Origin: Gautieria morchelliformis
Taxonomy: Eukaryota > Basidiomycota > Agaricomycetes > Gomphales > Gomphaceae
Reading direction: 5' to 3'
Assembly: GCA_015179125.1 (NCBI GenBank)
Contig: WHVA01000249.1
Span: 92,316-156,315, forward strand
Length of the DNA: 64,000 nucleotides
Shown: positions 10,977 to 19,965 of the stretch, one piece after another
Numbering within the stretch: position 1 is the stretch's first letter
Layout of the letters: every line of letters starts with the position of its first letter
Translations under genes and position numbers: made by a program
The notes under the pieces: model-generated
What the model saw: only the letters and a program-made list of their open reading frames with translations
Databases searched by the model: none
What the model was told of the DNA's origin: nothing

Positions 10977-12312
10977 ATGTCAGAGACACATGAAAATCCC
11001 ATTGGTTGGGTTGACACTGAGCTCGCACAAGCTGAGCATGAAGCGGAAGAACAGATGAAGGCCTTGCAGGAAAAAGATGACTTGCGCAGGAGTGCAAAGA
11101 AGCTGTGGAGAAGAAGCGGGGGGAGGACACTGAAAAAGCTGAAGCGAAATGGAAGGCGTAGGCTGAAGCTGCATGGATAGCGGAAGAGGCTAAGAAAGCC
11201 AAAGAGGCTCGGAAGGCCGAAGAAGCTCAGAAAGCCGAGGAAGCGTGGGAGGCGGAGAAGCAGGCCTTGAAGGTGAAAGCCGACAAGGCTCGGAAAGCAA
11301 TGGGGCCGGTTTTCGAACATGAGTGACAGTGGCTTTTGGATTTGCTGAGAGCTGAAACGATTCGACAAGCCAATGTGGATCAGAATTACCACATCCCATC
11401 GCCCGAGCCAATTGTAGTGGATTTGGCAACCGCACAGGCGCTGATTCTGGCCATGAAGCATGCGGCCGAAAGAAATGCGGCAAGGCAAAGCCGAAAGCCT
11501 CAGGGTCATGGAAGCAGAAAATGACCGAGGAGTCAGACGAAGAGGAGTCTGAGGAAGAGGTGAGTCTTCGGGTCGGGTTGGTTCGGTTTCTTTTTTGACT
11601 TATGTTTTCTATCATTTAGCGTGAACCTTGCGATGCGTGCAGGCGTCGCCAGACCCAGTGTCTATGCAGGAGGAAAACTGCATGCCAGCAATGCGTGGAC
11701 CGAAAGGTCGGGTGCAGCTTCCTGGATGGGAAGTGCAAACGAAAAGACGAAGATGCAACCGATGGACCGGGGCCAAAGAAGGCCAAAATGTCTCCGGTCA
11801 AGCCGTCGGGAGCCATACCGACGGTAGACATCCGTGCAGGGCCATTGGGAGTGGGGTTAAAACCCGATGGGTTTTCGGGAGCAGAAGTACCCCAAATGGT
11901 GAAGGATTTGCTGTCTCGTCAAAACGAGCATCTGGAGCAGAGCAATCACTTGCTCCAGGGAGTGTTGGATTTTGTGCAGCGGATCGAGCGGCATAATTCC
12001 AAGCTGAACAAGTGGCTCCACTTGTGGGCCACAGCAGCCGAGAACGTGTCCTTATGGATGGGAACAAGTTCAGATTGGGGTGGGTTCGATTTGGCTGGGG
12101 GTTCGGGTTCAGGTTCGGGGGGTGTGAAGGGGGAAAAGGGAGCGGAGGAGAAGGGTAAGGGGAAAGAAAAAGAGAGAGAGGAGACAAAGGGAAAAGTGGG
12201 GGTGGGTTTGGTTTCGGATTTGGATTTGGAAGATGGGAGCGGGGAAGATGAGCAGAATGACAGGGGAAAGGATGCGGAGGCGGATGAGGAAGAGACTATG
12301 GAAGCTAACTAA
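10977..12312 (+). pseudogene. Antisense accessory gene of chromovirus G1 (Zn2Cys6-type, coiled coil), copy 1
   Basis: ATG at 10977 opens an Ala/Glu/Lys-rich coiled coil. One frameshift (about 11100) and two or more stops break this exon. An intron of 60 bp follows (GTGAGT at 11560, TTTAG at 11619). Exon 2 (11620-12312) encodes CDACRRRQTQC, then CQQCVDRKVGC, spacing C-x2-C-x6-C-x7-C-x2-C-x6-C as in fungal Zn2Cys6 clusters. A basic patch (KCKRKDED), a second helix (LLSRQNEHLEQSNHLLQGVL) and an acidic Gly/Glu-rich tail come after it. It lies convergent to the minus-strand pol whose chromodomain ends near 12560. Two relatives lie at 33.2 and 60.7 kb. Binding of DNA or RNA is an inference from the cluster. 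Confidence 0.65.
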
Positions 12313-12671
12313 GTTACTGTTTTTGTTTTTTTTTCTATCCTAATGTGAATCTTTTTTCTTGGTACTTTTTGTTTCGGGATTGGGAACGGGAGTGAAATGA
12401 CAGACAGAGAAAGGAGGGAAAGCCGAGAACTACAAGCGTAGCTATTAGGCAAAATGGCCAAGAATAAAAAATAGCAAAAGATTGTTTTTTGTTTCTTTGT
12501 CTAACTAAGAAAGTGACCATAAAATGAGTGAAAAGGAATGGGGAGCCGAAGCTCAGGTTCAAGGAACCCATGGTCCAGGCTTGGCAGGGTAGGCCGAGTG
12601 AAAGTCGGTCACGATCTCGGCCATGTGGCCGAGCTCGGACTCAAGGACCTATGATGTCTCTTCATCGGTAC

Positions 12672-13942
12672 TGTCAAGATTGGTTTTTAGGTGTTAATAT
12701 CGTGTATTAGTGAACACAGTGAATTCCCGAATAACTTGTGCAAATAAGTATGCCGTTCGGCGAATAGGTGAACCAATAAATGTTCACAAGATAAGAGGGC
12801 TGCCCGAGCGGAGCTCGCCCTATCTACAGTCGTAGCGAAATAGCCTGTGGCACTTGACGATGTAACGTACAAGGTGTCACGGAAGGGTTGGCTAAGTAGC
12901 GACAATCCCTTCGCCGGTGAAGGTGCTCCTTCGGAGCCCTTCGCCGTCAGCACAGAAAATAGTTTGAAGGCTAAGGTAACGACAATGAAGTATGAGAACT
13001 CACCAGTGATGCCTAAGTCTTCTCCTGGTCAAAGATAGAAATCTCCAGGAAAAGGCTCAAGACGATGATCACAGCGAGGTCAAGTTTGCACAAGATGGAC
13101 GACGTATGATAATTGAACTGGAGAATATACATGCGAATGTAAACTACTTATATCGAATGCTTGTAAGGCATCAGCGAATAGGAAAGAGGCCGTTGTGAGT
13201 CAGGGTTGGATAGGGGTGCGCAGTCATGATACTAAGTAGATGGAATAAACATACAATAGAGTGAGGGAAGAGTGCGAACATGAAACGACGGAGAGTAAAG
13301 GTGACGAAGGCACTTATGTACAAAACCATGTCTTGGGACCCACATACATGCTACCCTGCACGGACTCTTCGTCTACTGGGTTGATCCTGCACGACCTACG
13401 GAAGGGACGTCCTGTGAACACACTTTGGCCATATGAACACCCAAAGGGGCTGGATTAAGAAGATGATGGGGTTAGTGATGAACCATCATGCCAGGTAAAT
13501 GGTATCGATTGTATTTGATGGCGTGCCTGCTGGCGAAATGCGCGAGCAGCGAATAGCGGTTCAGAGAAATGCGAGGAAGGGCGAACGGAGATGACATAGG
13601 GGAGAAGTGGTTGAAGTGGAGGGCGAAGCCAAGCGAACACGGGGGAGGAGTGGCGAAAGTGGAAATGGAGATAACAAGGTCCAGGAAATACACAAGTCAT
13701 GACAGTCCGATCATAGGAACACCATCGAAAGAGGGTTGAGCAGAGGAGGTGATAGGCCCAGTGATGACTGCCAAGTCAGTCCAAGGACATCGATCGTGCT
13801 TCGACGGCATGGCTATGGTAAATGGCGCGAACAGCGAGGATCGGTTGCCGAACACAGCAAGGGCAATCGGAATGAACACGAAAGTGGAGTGAGAAATGGG
13901 AGAACAGAGCATCTGAGTATGGGAAATAAATGCGTCATGACA
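12672..13942. repeat. Family A LTR pair with internal region deleted, TSD GGTAC
   Basis: A complete family A LTR (12672-13704, TGTCAAGATTGG...GTCATGACA) is followed, after a few bases, by a second partial copy of only the 3' part of the same LTR (about 13708-13942, ending AAATAAATGCGTCATGACA). GGTAC flanks the whole unit (12667-12671 and 13943-13947). The simplest reading is an element that lost its interior and most of one LTR after inserting. The uninterrupted target is seen in chromovirus G3 near 62020 (TCGTCGGTACCTTCGTAACC). Confidence 0.85.
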
Positions 13943-15122
13943 GGTACCTTCATAACCAGCCCAACAGACAAGGTACAGGAGGTTACAGGGTCTATGGCGT
14001 CGGTCAATCTTGGAATCAAGAATTTTGGAAATCTCGTACTCTGTCTCACCATCAATCTCGACTGGAGGCGGGGGAGACTGAACCCGGTTTGGGATGGTAT
14101 TTGGGATTGCGGGTTCGAGCATGGAGACATGAAAGACCGGGTGGACTGCCCGAAGGTTATCAGGGAGGTGTAGAATGTAAGCTCAGGATCCAGCCTGGCC
14201 AATAATCTCAAAGGGACCGAGGTACTTCTCAGCCAGCTTCTTCGAGGGCCGGGTTGTCCGGAAGAACTGCGCTTTTACAAACGCTGAGGATCCTATTGCG
14301 AACTTGGGAGCAGGAGCGCGACGCGCGTTGGCCAAGACCTGATACCGAGATTGAGCGGATTTAATATTTGCTCTTTCAGGGCAGCGTGAAGCTGGTCAAG
14401 GTCAACTGCGAAGTCTCAGGCTCGGGAGGATGTGAGGTCCCATTCAGGGTGAACCGTGAGGTTCAGGTTGTATCCTTTGTTGGCAAAGAAGGGTGATATG
14501 CCTGTAGTTGCACTGGGAGCATTGTTATACGCAAACTCGGCTAGTGGCAGCAATTAGGACCAGTTGTCCTGCTGATAATTGCAATACACACGGAGATACT
14601 GTTCCAGAGTTTGGTTGACACGTTCGGTTTGACCGTCACCTTCGGGATGGTATCCCAAGGTGAAATGCAGTTTCATGTAGAGAGCCTTGCCCAGGGAATG
14701 GAAAAAGTGTGAAACGAATTCCGAACCTCGGTCGGATGTCACATGGCTAGGGACACCGTGGTTCGAGAAAACATGCAAGACCAACAGGCGGGTGAGGTCT
14801 GCAGATGTGACCATGTCATAGGTCGGGATGAATATGCTCTGTTTGGTTAAGCGTCAAACTACTACAAGGATTGCAGTGAATCCCGAAGACACCGGCAACT
14901 GCTCAATGAAATCCATGGAGATGGAATTCCAAGGTTGCTCGGGTATCGGAAGCTGCTGCAGGGAGCCGTAAGGCCAATGACACTGTGACTTTGAACGCAA
15001 GCAGGTGGTGCAGGGCTTGCAAAGTTGATGACAAAAGACCAAAGTGCAGGCCATGTGTATTCCCGTCTAATGAGTTCTAAGGTCTTGTTTTGACCGAAAT
15101 GTCCCAAGAGTACATGATCATG

Positions 15123-15775
15123 TGTTACAACTGTGCAGTTCCGATTTCCGCCACTCAGTTCCGCACACATTCCGACCCTCCGATAGTTCCGATATTCCGC
15201 CCCTTGTTTTACTTCCTTGTTCTTTTGACTCTATTACTCGGACCCACCGAACCCGTTTCACAGTACAGCACAACCATATGTCCAGTCCACCTTGTAGTTT
15301 CGTTGACAGATATGTTTTCTGACCCCTTGTTCTTTTGCCATTGTTTTACCTCACCCTGAACCCCCCTTGTAGTCCCCTTGTTCCCAATTAGTTAGTTACC
15401 CTGTATGTCTATCCTACTTCCGCTCTCTCTGGAATTTGCTTAGTACTACACCCTTACATGTTGTCTCAGCTCTTTGTATAAAAGCCTCTCATGTATGTCT
15501 GTTATTCTGCAATCAGATAATCACCTTCAATACTTGATTTCCTTCACTCTATCTCCTGTTCTTAGCATAGCGAGTTTAGCAAGACCTCTGTCTCTCCGCC
15601 TTCCACCTTCTGACTCAATTCCAACTCAAGTTCCGACTTATCTTTAGTTCCATACTTTCCGACTTCCGACCCGCATTTTGAAATACTTAGGACGATAGTT
15701 TATTGGGGGCGCAACACATAAGTTGAAGCCATTGTCCTTTCCAGTTCCAACTTGCGGAAATCACGATACATAACA
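15123..15775. repeat. Solo LTR, family B (653 bp), plus orientation, TSD TCATG
   Basis: It begins TGTTACAACTGTGCAG and ends TCACGATACATAACA. TCATG is duplicated at 15118-15122 and 15776-15780. It sits in the integrase zinc-binding region of the G1 pol. It contains the family signature TATAAAAGCC followed by CTGCAATCAGATAATC, as in the 5' LTR at 26497-27145. Several C-to-T-like differences from the other copies suggest it is an older insertion. Confidence 0.92.
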
Positions 15776-16765
15776 TCATGTTTGTACTGGAGTACTCGGG
15801 GCCGGAGATTGTCGGCATCCAGAACATATATGCGGCCATTGAGGCGGAGGAAACCGTCCTCGGTTTGCGTCCATCTCGGGTCAGAACTATCGCCGAGATG
15901 CTTAGCGGCTATGGGATCAGATACCAGGTTGGCTAATATGTCAGCATGAAGCTTCTCAGAGTCCATCACAATGCTCACCCGGAGAACGGGTTCAAGCAGA
16001 CAAGTTGCCCGGAGGCATTCCAACAGTTGTTGATTAGTGAAAATTGGTCAGAAGTTTTGCAGGTTGACTGAGCCGTAGTCATTACCTCCCTCTTTAAGGT
16101 AGACATCCCATCGTCTAGTTAGAGTGTCAGGTTTTGTACCAAGCTTTCTGGGACGGAACCGAATAATGAGGTTAAACTGCGAGAGGAATTTGGACCAGCG
16201 GGCTTGTCATCGGGTTAGCAACTTTGTGGTGGCAAAATGCTCCAAGTTTTTATGATCAGTGACAATGTTGATAGGGGAGCTGGAGCCCTCCAAATAGTGT
16301 CTCCAACGTTGAAATGCTTCAAAAATTGCCAGTAGCTCTTTATCATGGACATTGTAATTTAGTTCGGCACCAGAAAATGTTCGGGAATGGAAAGCGACCG
16401 GGTGAGGACGCCTTCATCATCGAACAAGGACAAGATTGCGCTGAGGGCATAATCCGAGGCATCAATTTCCACGACCATAGGCCAGTCAGGAATCCAATGT
16501 GACAGGATCGGAGCCAAAGTGAAAGCTTCTTTGAGGTGGTTGAAAGACTTTCGGCATTCTTCGGTAAACGCCCAAGGGGTGCCTTTATGGGTAAGCCAGG
16601 TTAGGGGGACCGTGATATCGGAATAGTTATAAATAAAGTGGCGGTAAAAATTGGCAAAGCCAAGGAAGGACTGTATGTCTTTTACCTTCCGAGGTTCGGG
16701 CCAATCACGGATTGTCTGAACTTTGTCTTCGGACATGGTAAAGCCGTTGGCCGACAGCATATACC

Positions 16766-18332
16766 CTAAGAATTACTACCGAAACAGACAAATCAAGGGG
16801 GATGACATAAAAGTCTACAGAATGGGTGTGACCATCGGGGAAATGGATAAGTAGCTCTACAGCTTCAGTAATTACCGAATTTGTACTACCATCAAACAAA
16901 TGGAGCGGGCTCGGATCTACGGATCCGGTTTTCAGACTATTTCTACTTACAAAAACGGATTCAATGAAACAATGAGTAGAACTGGAATCTACTAGGGCTT
17001 TAAACATTTGGCTGGGGAGCAGAGATGAGGATAAACTAACTAGAAGAGAATTCGGGGAACAGAGAGCAGAAGCATTGATTCTTACCTCCAGCCGAGTCAA
17101 CGTGACCCTCAGTATGTGTGGAGGCCGTAGGGCCGCTGAATATTTTTTTGTGCCCGAAGCCAAGCTATCAGCTTTATCATTGGACGTCTTCCTGTCAGAA
17201 GCCGTGGCTGCCCAGGCCGACATGGCTCTCGGACACTCCTTCGCACGGTGGCCACTCTGCGCACATACTAAGCAAAGGTTGTTATCCATGTGGCGCTGGC
17301 ATTCTGCAGGCGTGAGTTTGCCATCCTTGCTGAGTCTGTCTGGTTCTGGTTTTTTCTGACCCTCAGACTGATTATTCCCTTTTGGCTTGTCCTTGCCTTT
17401 GCCTTGGTTATTACCGGCATTGGCGTTGGAGTTGCCGGAACCTTGACCTTGATGTCGGTCGTTGCTCTGGGAGCCTCAGTTTTGGTTGTTATGATATTCA
17501 AGTAACGACGTTAATGATATCACTCAGATCCGAACCTAAAAATATACTGACGTCACCGAACCATACAATCCCCACAATCCATGCCCGTGTCCACACGCAG
17601 ACACATAGAAATATCCCCGAATCTCCTGACTCGCATATACGCGACGCCGGACCAATACATTATCACGCACGCGCACAGGACACACCAAGTCGATCAGCAT
17701 CACATTACAAATGTCGATCCCATCAATCTCGATTGAGAAACCGACCCGGAATACAAATGCCCGCTTAGGCACCAATTCAATTGCGACCGAGACACGATAT
17801 GCATCCGATCGTCCCTGAGCGGCTCAAGCCGTAGCTCCATCATTTCCCCTATACCTCGCACACATGTCCTTCCACACCATCGTCTTATCCACAACAAATC
17901 CTTAGCATTCCCTTGTAGTATTCATTCGAGAGTTCACTCCAGACTATGCTCCACACCCCCCTATCTCTATGTCACATACCGTATGAATCGTATCAACGCC
18001 GAGTCCCTTCCAGTAGTTAAATAGTACGAACAAATGTAACTGTAAAAGAAGAATAACAATAGTTTTACCTCTCCACCGTCTCAAGATTCCTGATCGAAAT
18101 AGTCCCCGTAGTATAAGCAATCCTCTCAGAATTCAGACCTCTACTCGATTCAGCTTCACTCGAGGCTTGAATAAAACCCAAACACATTTATATCAACTCT
18201 TATCATTGGTTGGCTGACTTGTTGTTCTTGGCCTTGGGTTTGGGAGCGGAATGAGTCTTGCGAGAGAGTTCACCGCGACGTTCCCAATACCTCTGGTCAA
18301 TTTTCTGAATGAGGTCTCGGAGGTCGTCAAGG
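16766..18332 (-). pseudogene. Chromovirus G1 gag end and protease remnant
   Basis: Minus-strand: gag segment at 18211-18332 (TLDDLRDLIQKIDQRYWERR), then, after the solo LTR at 17487-18205, a Gln/Asn-rich linker, a CCHC knuckle (CLVCAQSGHRAKEC) near 17250, and an A7 run at 17143-17149 at the place of the slippery site of element B. Here gag and protease share one frame. The protease reads ALVDSSSTHCFIE, so the DSG active site has become DSS. It stops in mid-protease at the deletion joining RT at 16765. The gag N-terminus is replaced by a foreign LTR fragment at 18333. Inactive. Confidence 0.8.
17487..18205. repeat. Solo LTR, unnamed family (719 bp), TSD TTGGT
   Basis: It begins TGTTATGATATTCAAG and ends CAACTCTTATCA. 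TTGGT is present at 17482-17486 and 18206-18210. It splits the gag of chromovirus G1. The sequence is not related by eye to families A or B, and no internal region of this family is recognised in the window. Confidence 0.85.
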
Positions 18333-18471
18333 GTTCGGGAAATAAACGGAACACAAGACAGAAGGATGCCGAAGGCTAGGAGAAGTTCAGGGGCCACCAA
18401 CAACACACATGCAATAATGCACACTGCAATAAAGCATGTGATTGGTGTTCACTTGACATCACCCCCCCTCT
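18333..18471 (-). repeat. LTR fragment of gypsy family C, next to its polypurine tract
   Basis: On the minus strand the chimeric ORF ends in a purine run (CTAGAGGGGGGG) followed by TGATGTCAAGTGAACACC, which looks like a polypurine tract and LTR start. The segment (CAATCACATGC ... CCTTCGGCATCCTTCTG ... TTTATTTCCC) recurs at 36468-36625. The right boundary is a junction with the gag of G1. No duplication is seen, so this is a recombination junction and not a clean insertion. Confidence 0.6.
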
Positions 18472-19508
18472 AGAATGCAGCGACCCAATGCATGAAGTCC
18501 CACAGGTGGAACAGGGATGCGATTCTGAAAGGTGACAGCCTCCAAGGAGTGAATGTGATGAGGGGCACCCAGATGCGAACGGTAGAAGTCGGCAATGAGG
18601 TCAGGAGCTTGGACATCGCCCTCATTTTCCCAAGAATTATCTTCATAGCCATACCCCTTCCACTTGATGAGGAACTGGAGGCAATTTGCTCGCATGTGAC
18701 TGTCTAACACCTGTTCGACTTCAAAGTGCTCATCACCCTCTCTAAGGATGGGTGGAGGTGGTGGGGATGGTCGCCGACCCGGGATTGGATCGGATGGGGC
18801 AGGAGTGAGCTTAATGACAGGGAAAACGGGGTGGAGGTGACTCAGAGACCTCAGGAGACGGAGACGGTAGGCTTGTGGCCCAACTTGGCGTTCGACAATG
18901 TAGGGGCCAAGTTGCCAATGAGCTAGCTTTTTCAATGGACGGGTGGTGTGTATATCACTTGCAAGGTAAACCTTGTCACCCGGCGAAAATGTAGGTGCTG
19001 GCTCACGTCGGCGATTATAGTATGTCGCCATATCCTCCTTCGACTTTGTGGCGTAGTCGACGATTTCTGATGTAGAAGTGGAGGCTCGAAGTTCGACGTT
19101 TGGGTCCATTGGAGAATTTACTGTATGTCCAGGTGTTATTTCGAATCGTTTGGCGATAGTGTTAATGAATGCTGGCTGGGAGATATGTATGGTGCCGCGT
19201 TCTTGATTCCTGATGATCTGGATGCCAAGTAGTCGTGTTGGATCTCCCAAATCCTGTATGTCAAAGCTCCCCCTGATGTCTCTGATCATCCTCTCCATTG
19301 TGGTCAATGAGTTCGATGCTAGAAAGCCGTCATCCACATACCATCCTGCAATTTCGATGTTATCTCCTTCCCCGAATCTGAAAAATATCGTTCTGTCCAC
19401 TTCTCCTGCTTTGAACCCCAATTTCTCCATTTCCTCTCTCAGAATCCCGTGCCACACTCTCCCCAATTGTTTGAGTCCATATATTCCTTTATTCAATTTG
19501 CAGACCAA
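18459..19508 (-). CDS. Chimeric ORF: copia RT fused in frame to gypsy integrase end and chromodomain
   Basis: A single 349-codon minus-strand frame. Residues 1 to about 140 are Ty1/copia reverse transcriptase (KLNKGIYGLKQLGRVWHG, AGWYVDDGFLAS with the YVDD box, DLGDPTRLLGIQI, NSPMDPNVEL). From about residue 150 it is a Ty3/gypsy integrase C-terminus (KSKEDMATYYNRRREPAPTF, GDKVYLASDIHTTRPLKKLA, LGPYIVERQVG) and a complete chromodomain (FEVEQVLDSHM, LQFLIKWKGYGYEDNSWE). The junction lies near 19070. The frame continues upstream of its first Met as copia RT, so it is a fusion product and not a complete gene. Whether it is transcribed is unknown. Confidence 0.8.
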   Translation of the reverse strand: MVCKLNKGIYGLKQLGRVWHGILREEMEKLGFKAGEVDRTIFFRFGEGDNIEIAGWYVDDGFLASNSLTTMERMIRDIRGSFDIQDLGDPTRLLGIQIIRNQERGTIHISQPAFINTIAKRFEITPGHTVNSPMDPNVELRASTSTSEIVDYATKSKEDMATYYNRRREPAPTFSPGDKVYLASDIHTTRPLKKLAHWQLGPYIVERQVGPQAYRLRLLRSLSHLHPVFPVIKLTPAPSDPIPGRRPSPPPPPILREGDEHFEVEQVLDSHMRANCLQFLIKWKGYGYEDNSWENEGDVQAPDLIADFYRSHLGAPHHIHSLEAVTFQNRIPVPPVGLHALGRCILEGG

Positions 19509-19964
19509 ATTTTCCTCTCCCTGTTTGACGAATCCTTCCGGCTGTCACATGTACACAGTGTCGTCGAGTTTTCCGTTTAGGTATGCTCCTTTTACGTTGA
19601 TGTGTCATAGCTCTAGGTTGTATTTGGTTGTGAGAGCGAGTATGAGTCGAATTGAGGTGAGTCGAATGGTGGGGGAATATGTTTCTTGGAAGTCAACCCC
19701 TGGGACTTATGAGTATCCCTGCGCAACGAATCTTGCCTTGAACTTATCTACTTCTCCTAGATTATCCCTCTTCACTCTGAATGTCCATCTGCTTCCTACG
19801 ATGTTTGTCCCTTCTGGTCTCTCGGTTAGTTCCCATGTTTTGTATCCCATCAATAGGTCATATTCGTCCTGACATGCTTTCCTCCATTTTTCTGTGTCCT
19901 TCAGCTTCATCGCCTCTCTGTAACTCGCCAGTTCATCCTCTGCCACGACCTGGAAGGATTTCAT
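19509..19964 (-). pseudogene. Copia element 1: N-terminal half of RT
   Basis: Minus-strand frames read SYREAMKLKDTEKWRKACQD, WELTERPEGTNIVGSRWTFR and DKFKARFVAQGYS, which are the conserved opening of copia RT. The same homology then passes through broken frames (YSPTIRLTSIRLILALTTKY) into the chimeric ORF downstream. The domains that should precede it (gag, protease, integrase) resume in the same orientation at 24062, beyond the gypsy D segment. Confidence 0.85.
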
Positions 19965-19965
19965 T

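Larger units (their letters stand above)
12560..16765 (-). pseudogene. Chromovirus G1 pol remnant (RT end, RNase H, integrase, chromodomain)
   Basis: Minus-strand homology runs from about 16765 down: RT end ([26 protein letters not shown]), RNase H (VVEIDASDYALSAIL), spacer (MDSEKLHADILANLVSD), integrase H2C2 and core (SMDFIEQLPVSSGFTAILVV; SDRGSEFVSHFFHSLGKAL; LGYHPEGDGQTERVNQTLEQ), barrel and a chromodomain whose last part is at 12560-12671. Insertions at 15123-15775 and 12672-13942 interrupt it. PR runs into RT by a large deletion at about 16765 that keeps a short CTTRG microhomology. Stops and frameshifts abound. The layout matches G3 at the right edge. Confidence 0.85.

Noticed and set aside
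11190..11615. Serine-rich minus-strand frame of 141 codons
   Set aside because: It is the shadow of the charged coiled-coil exon of the accessory gene.
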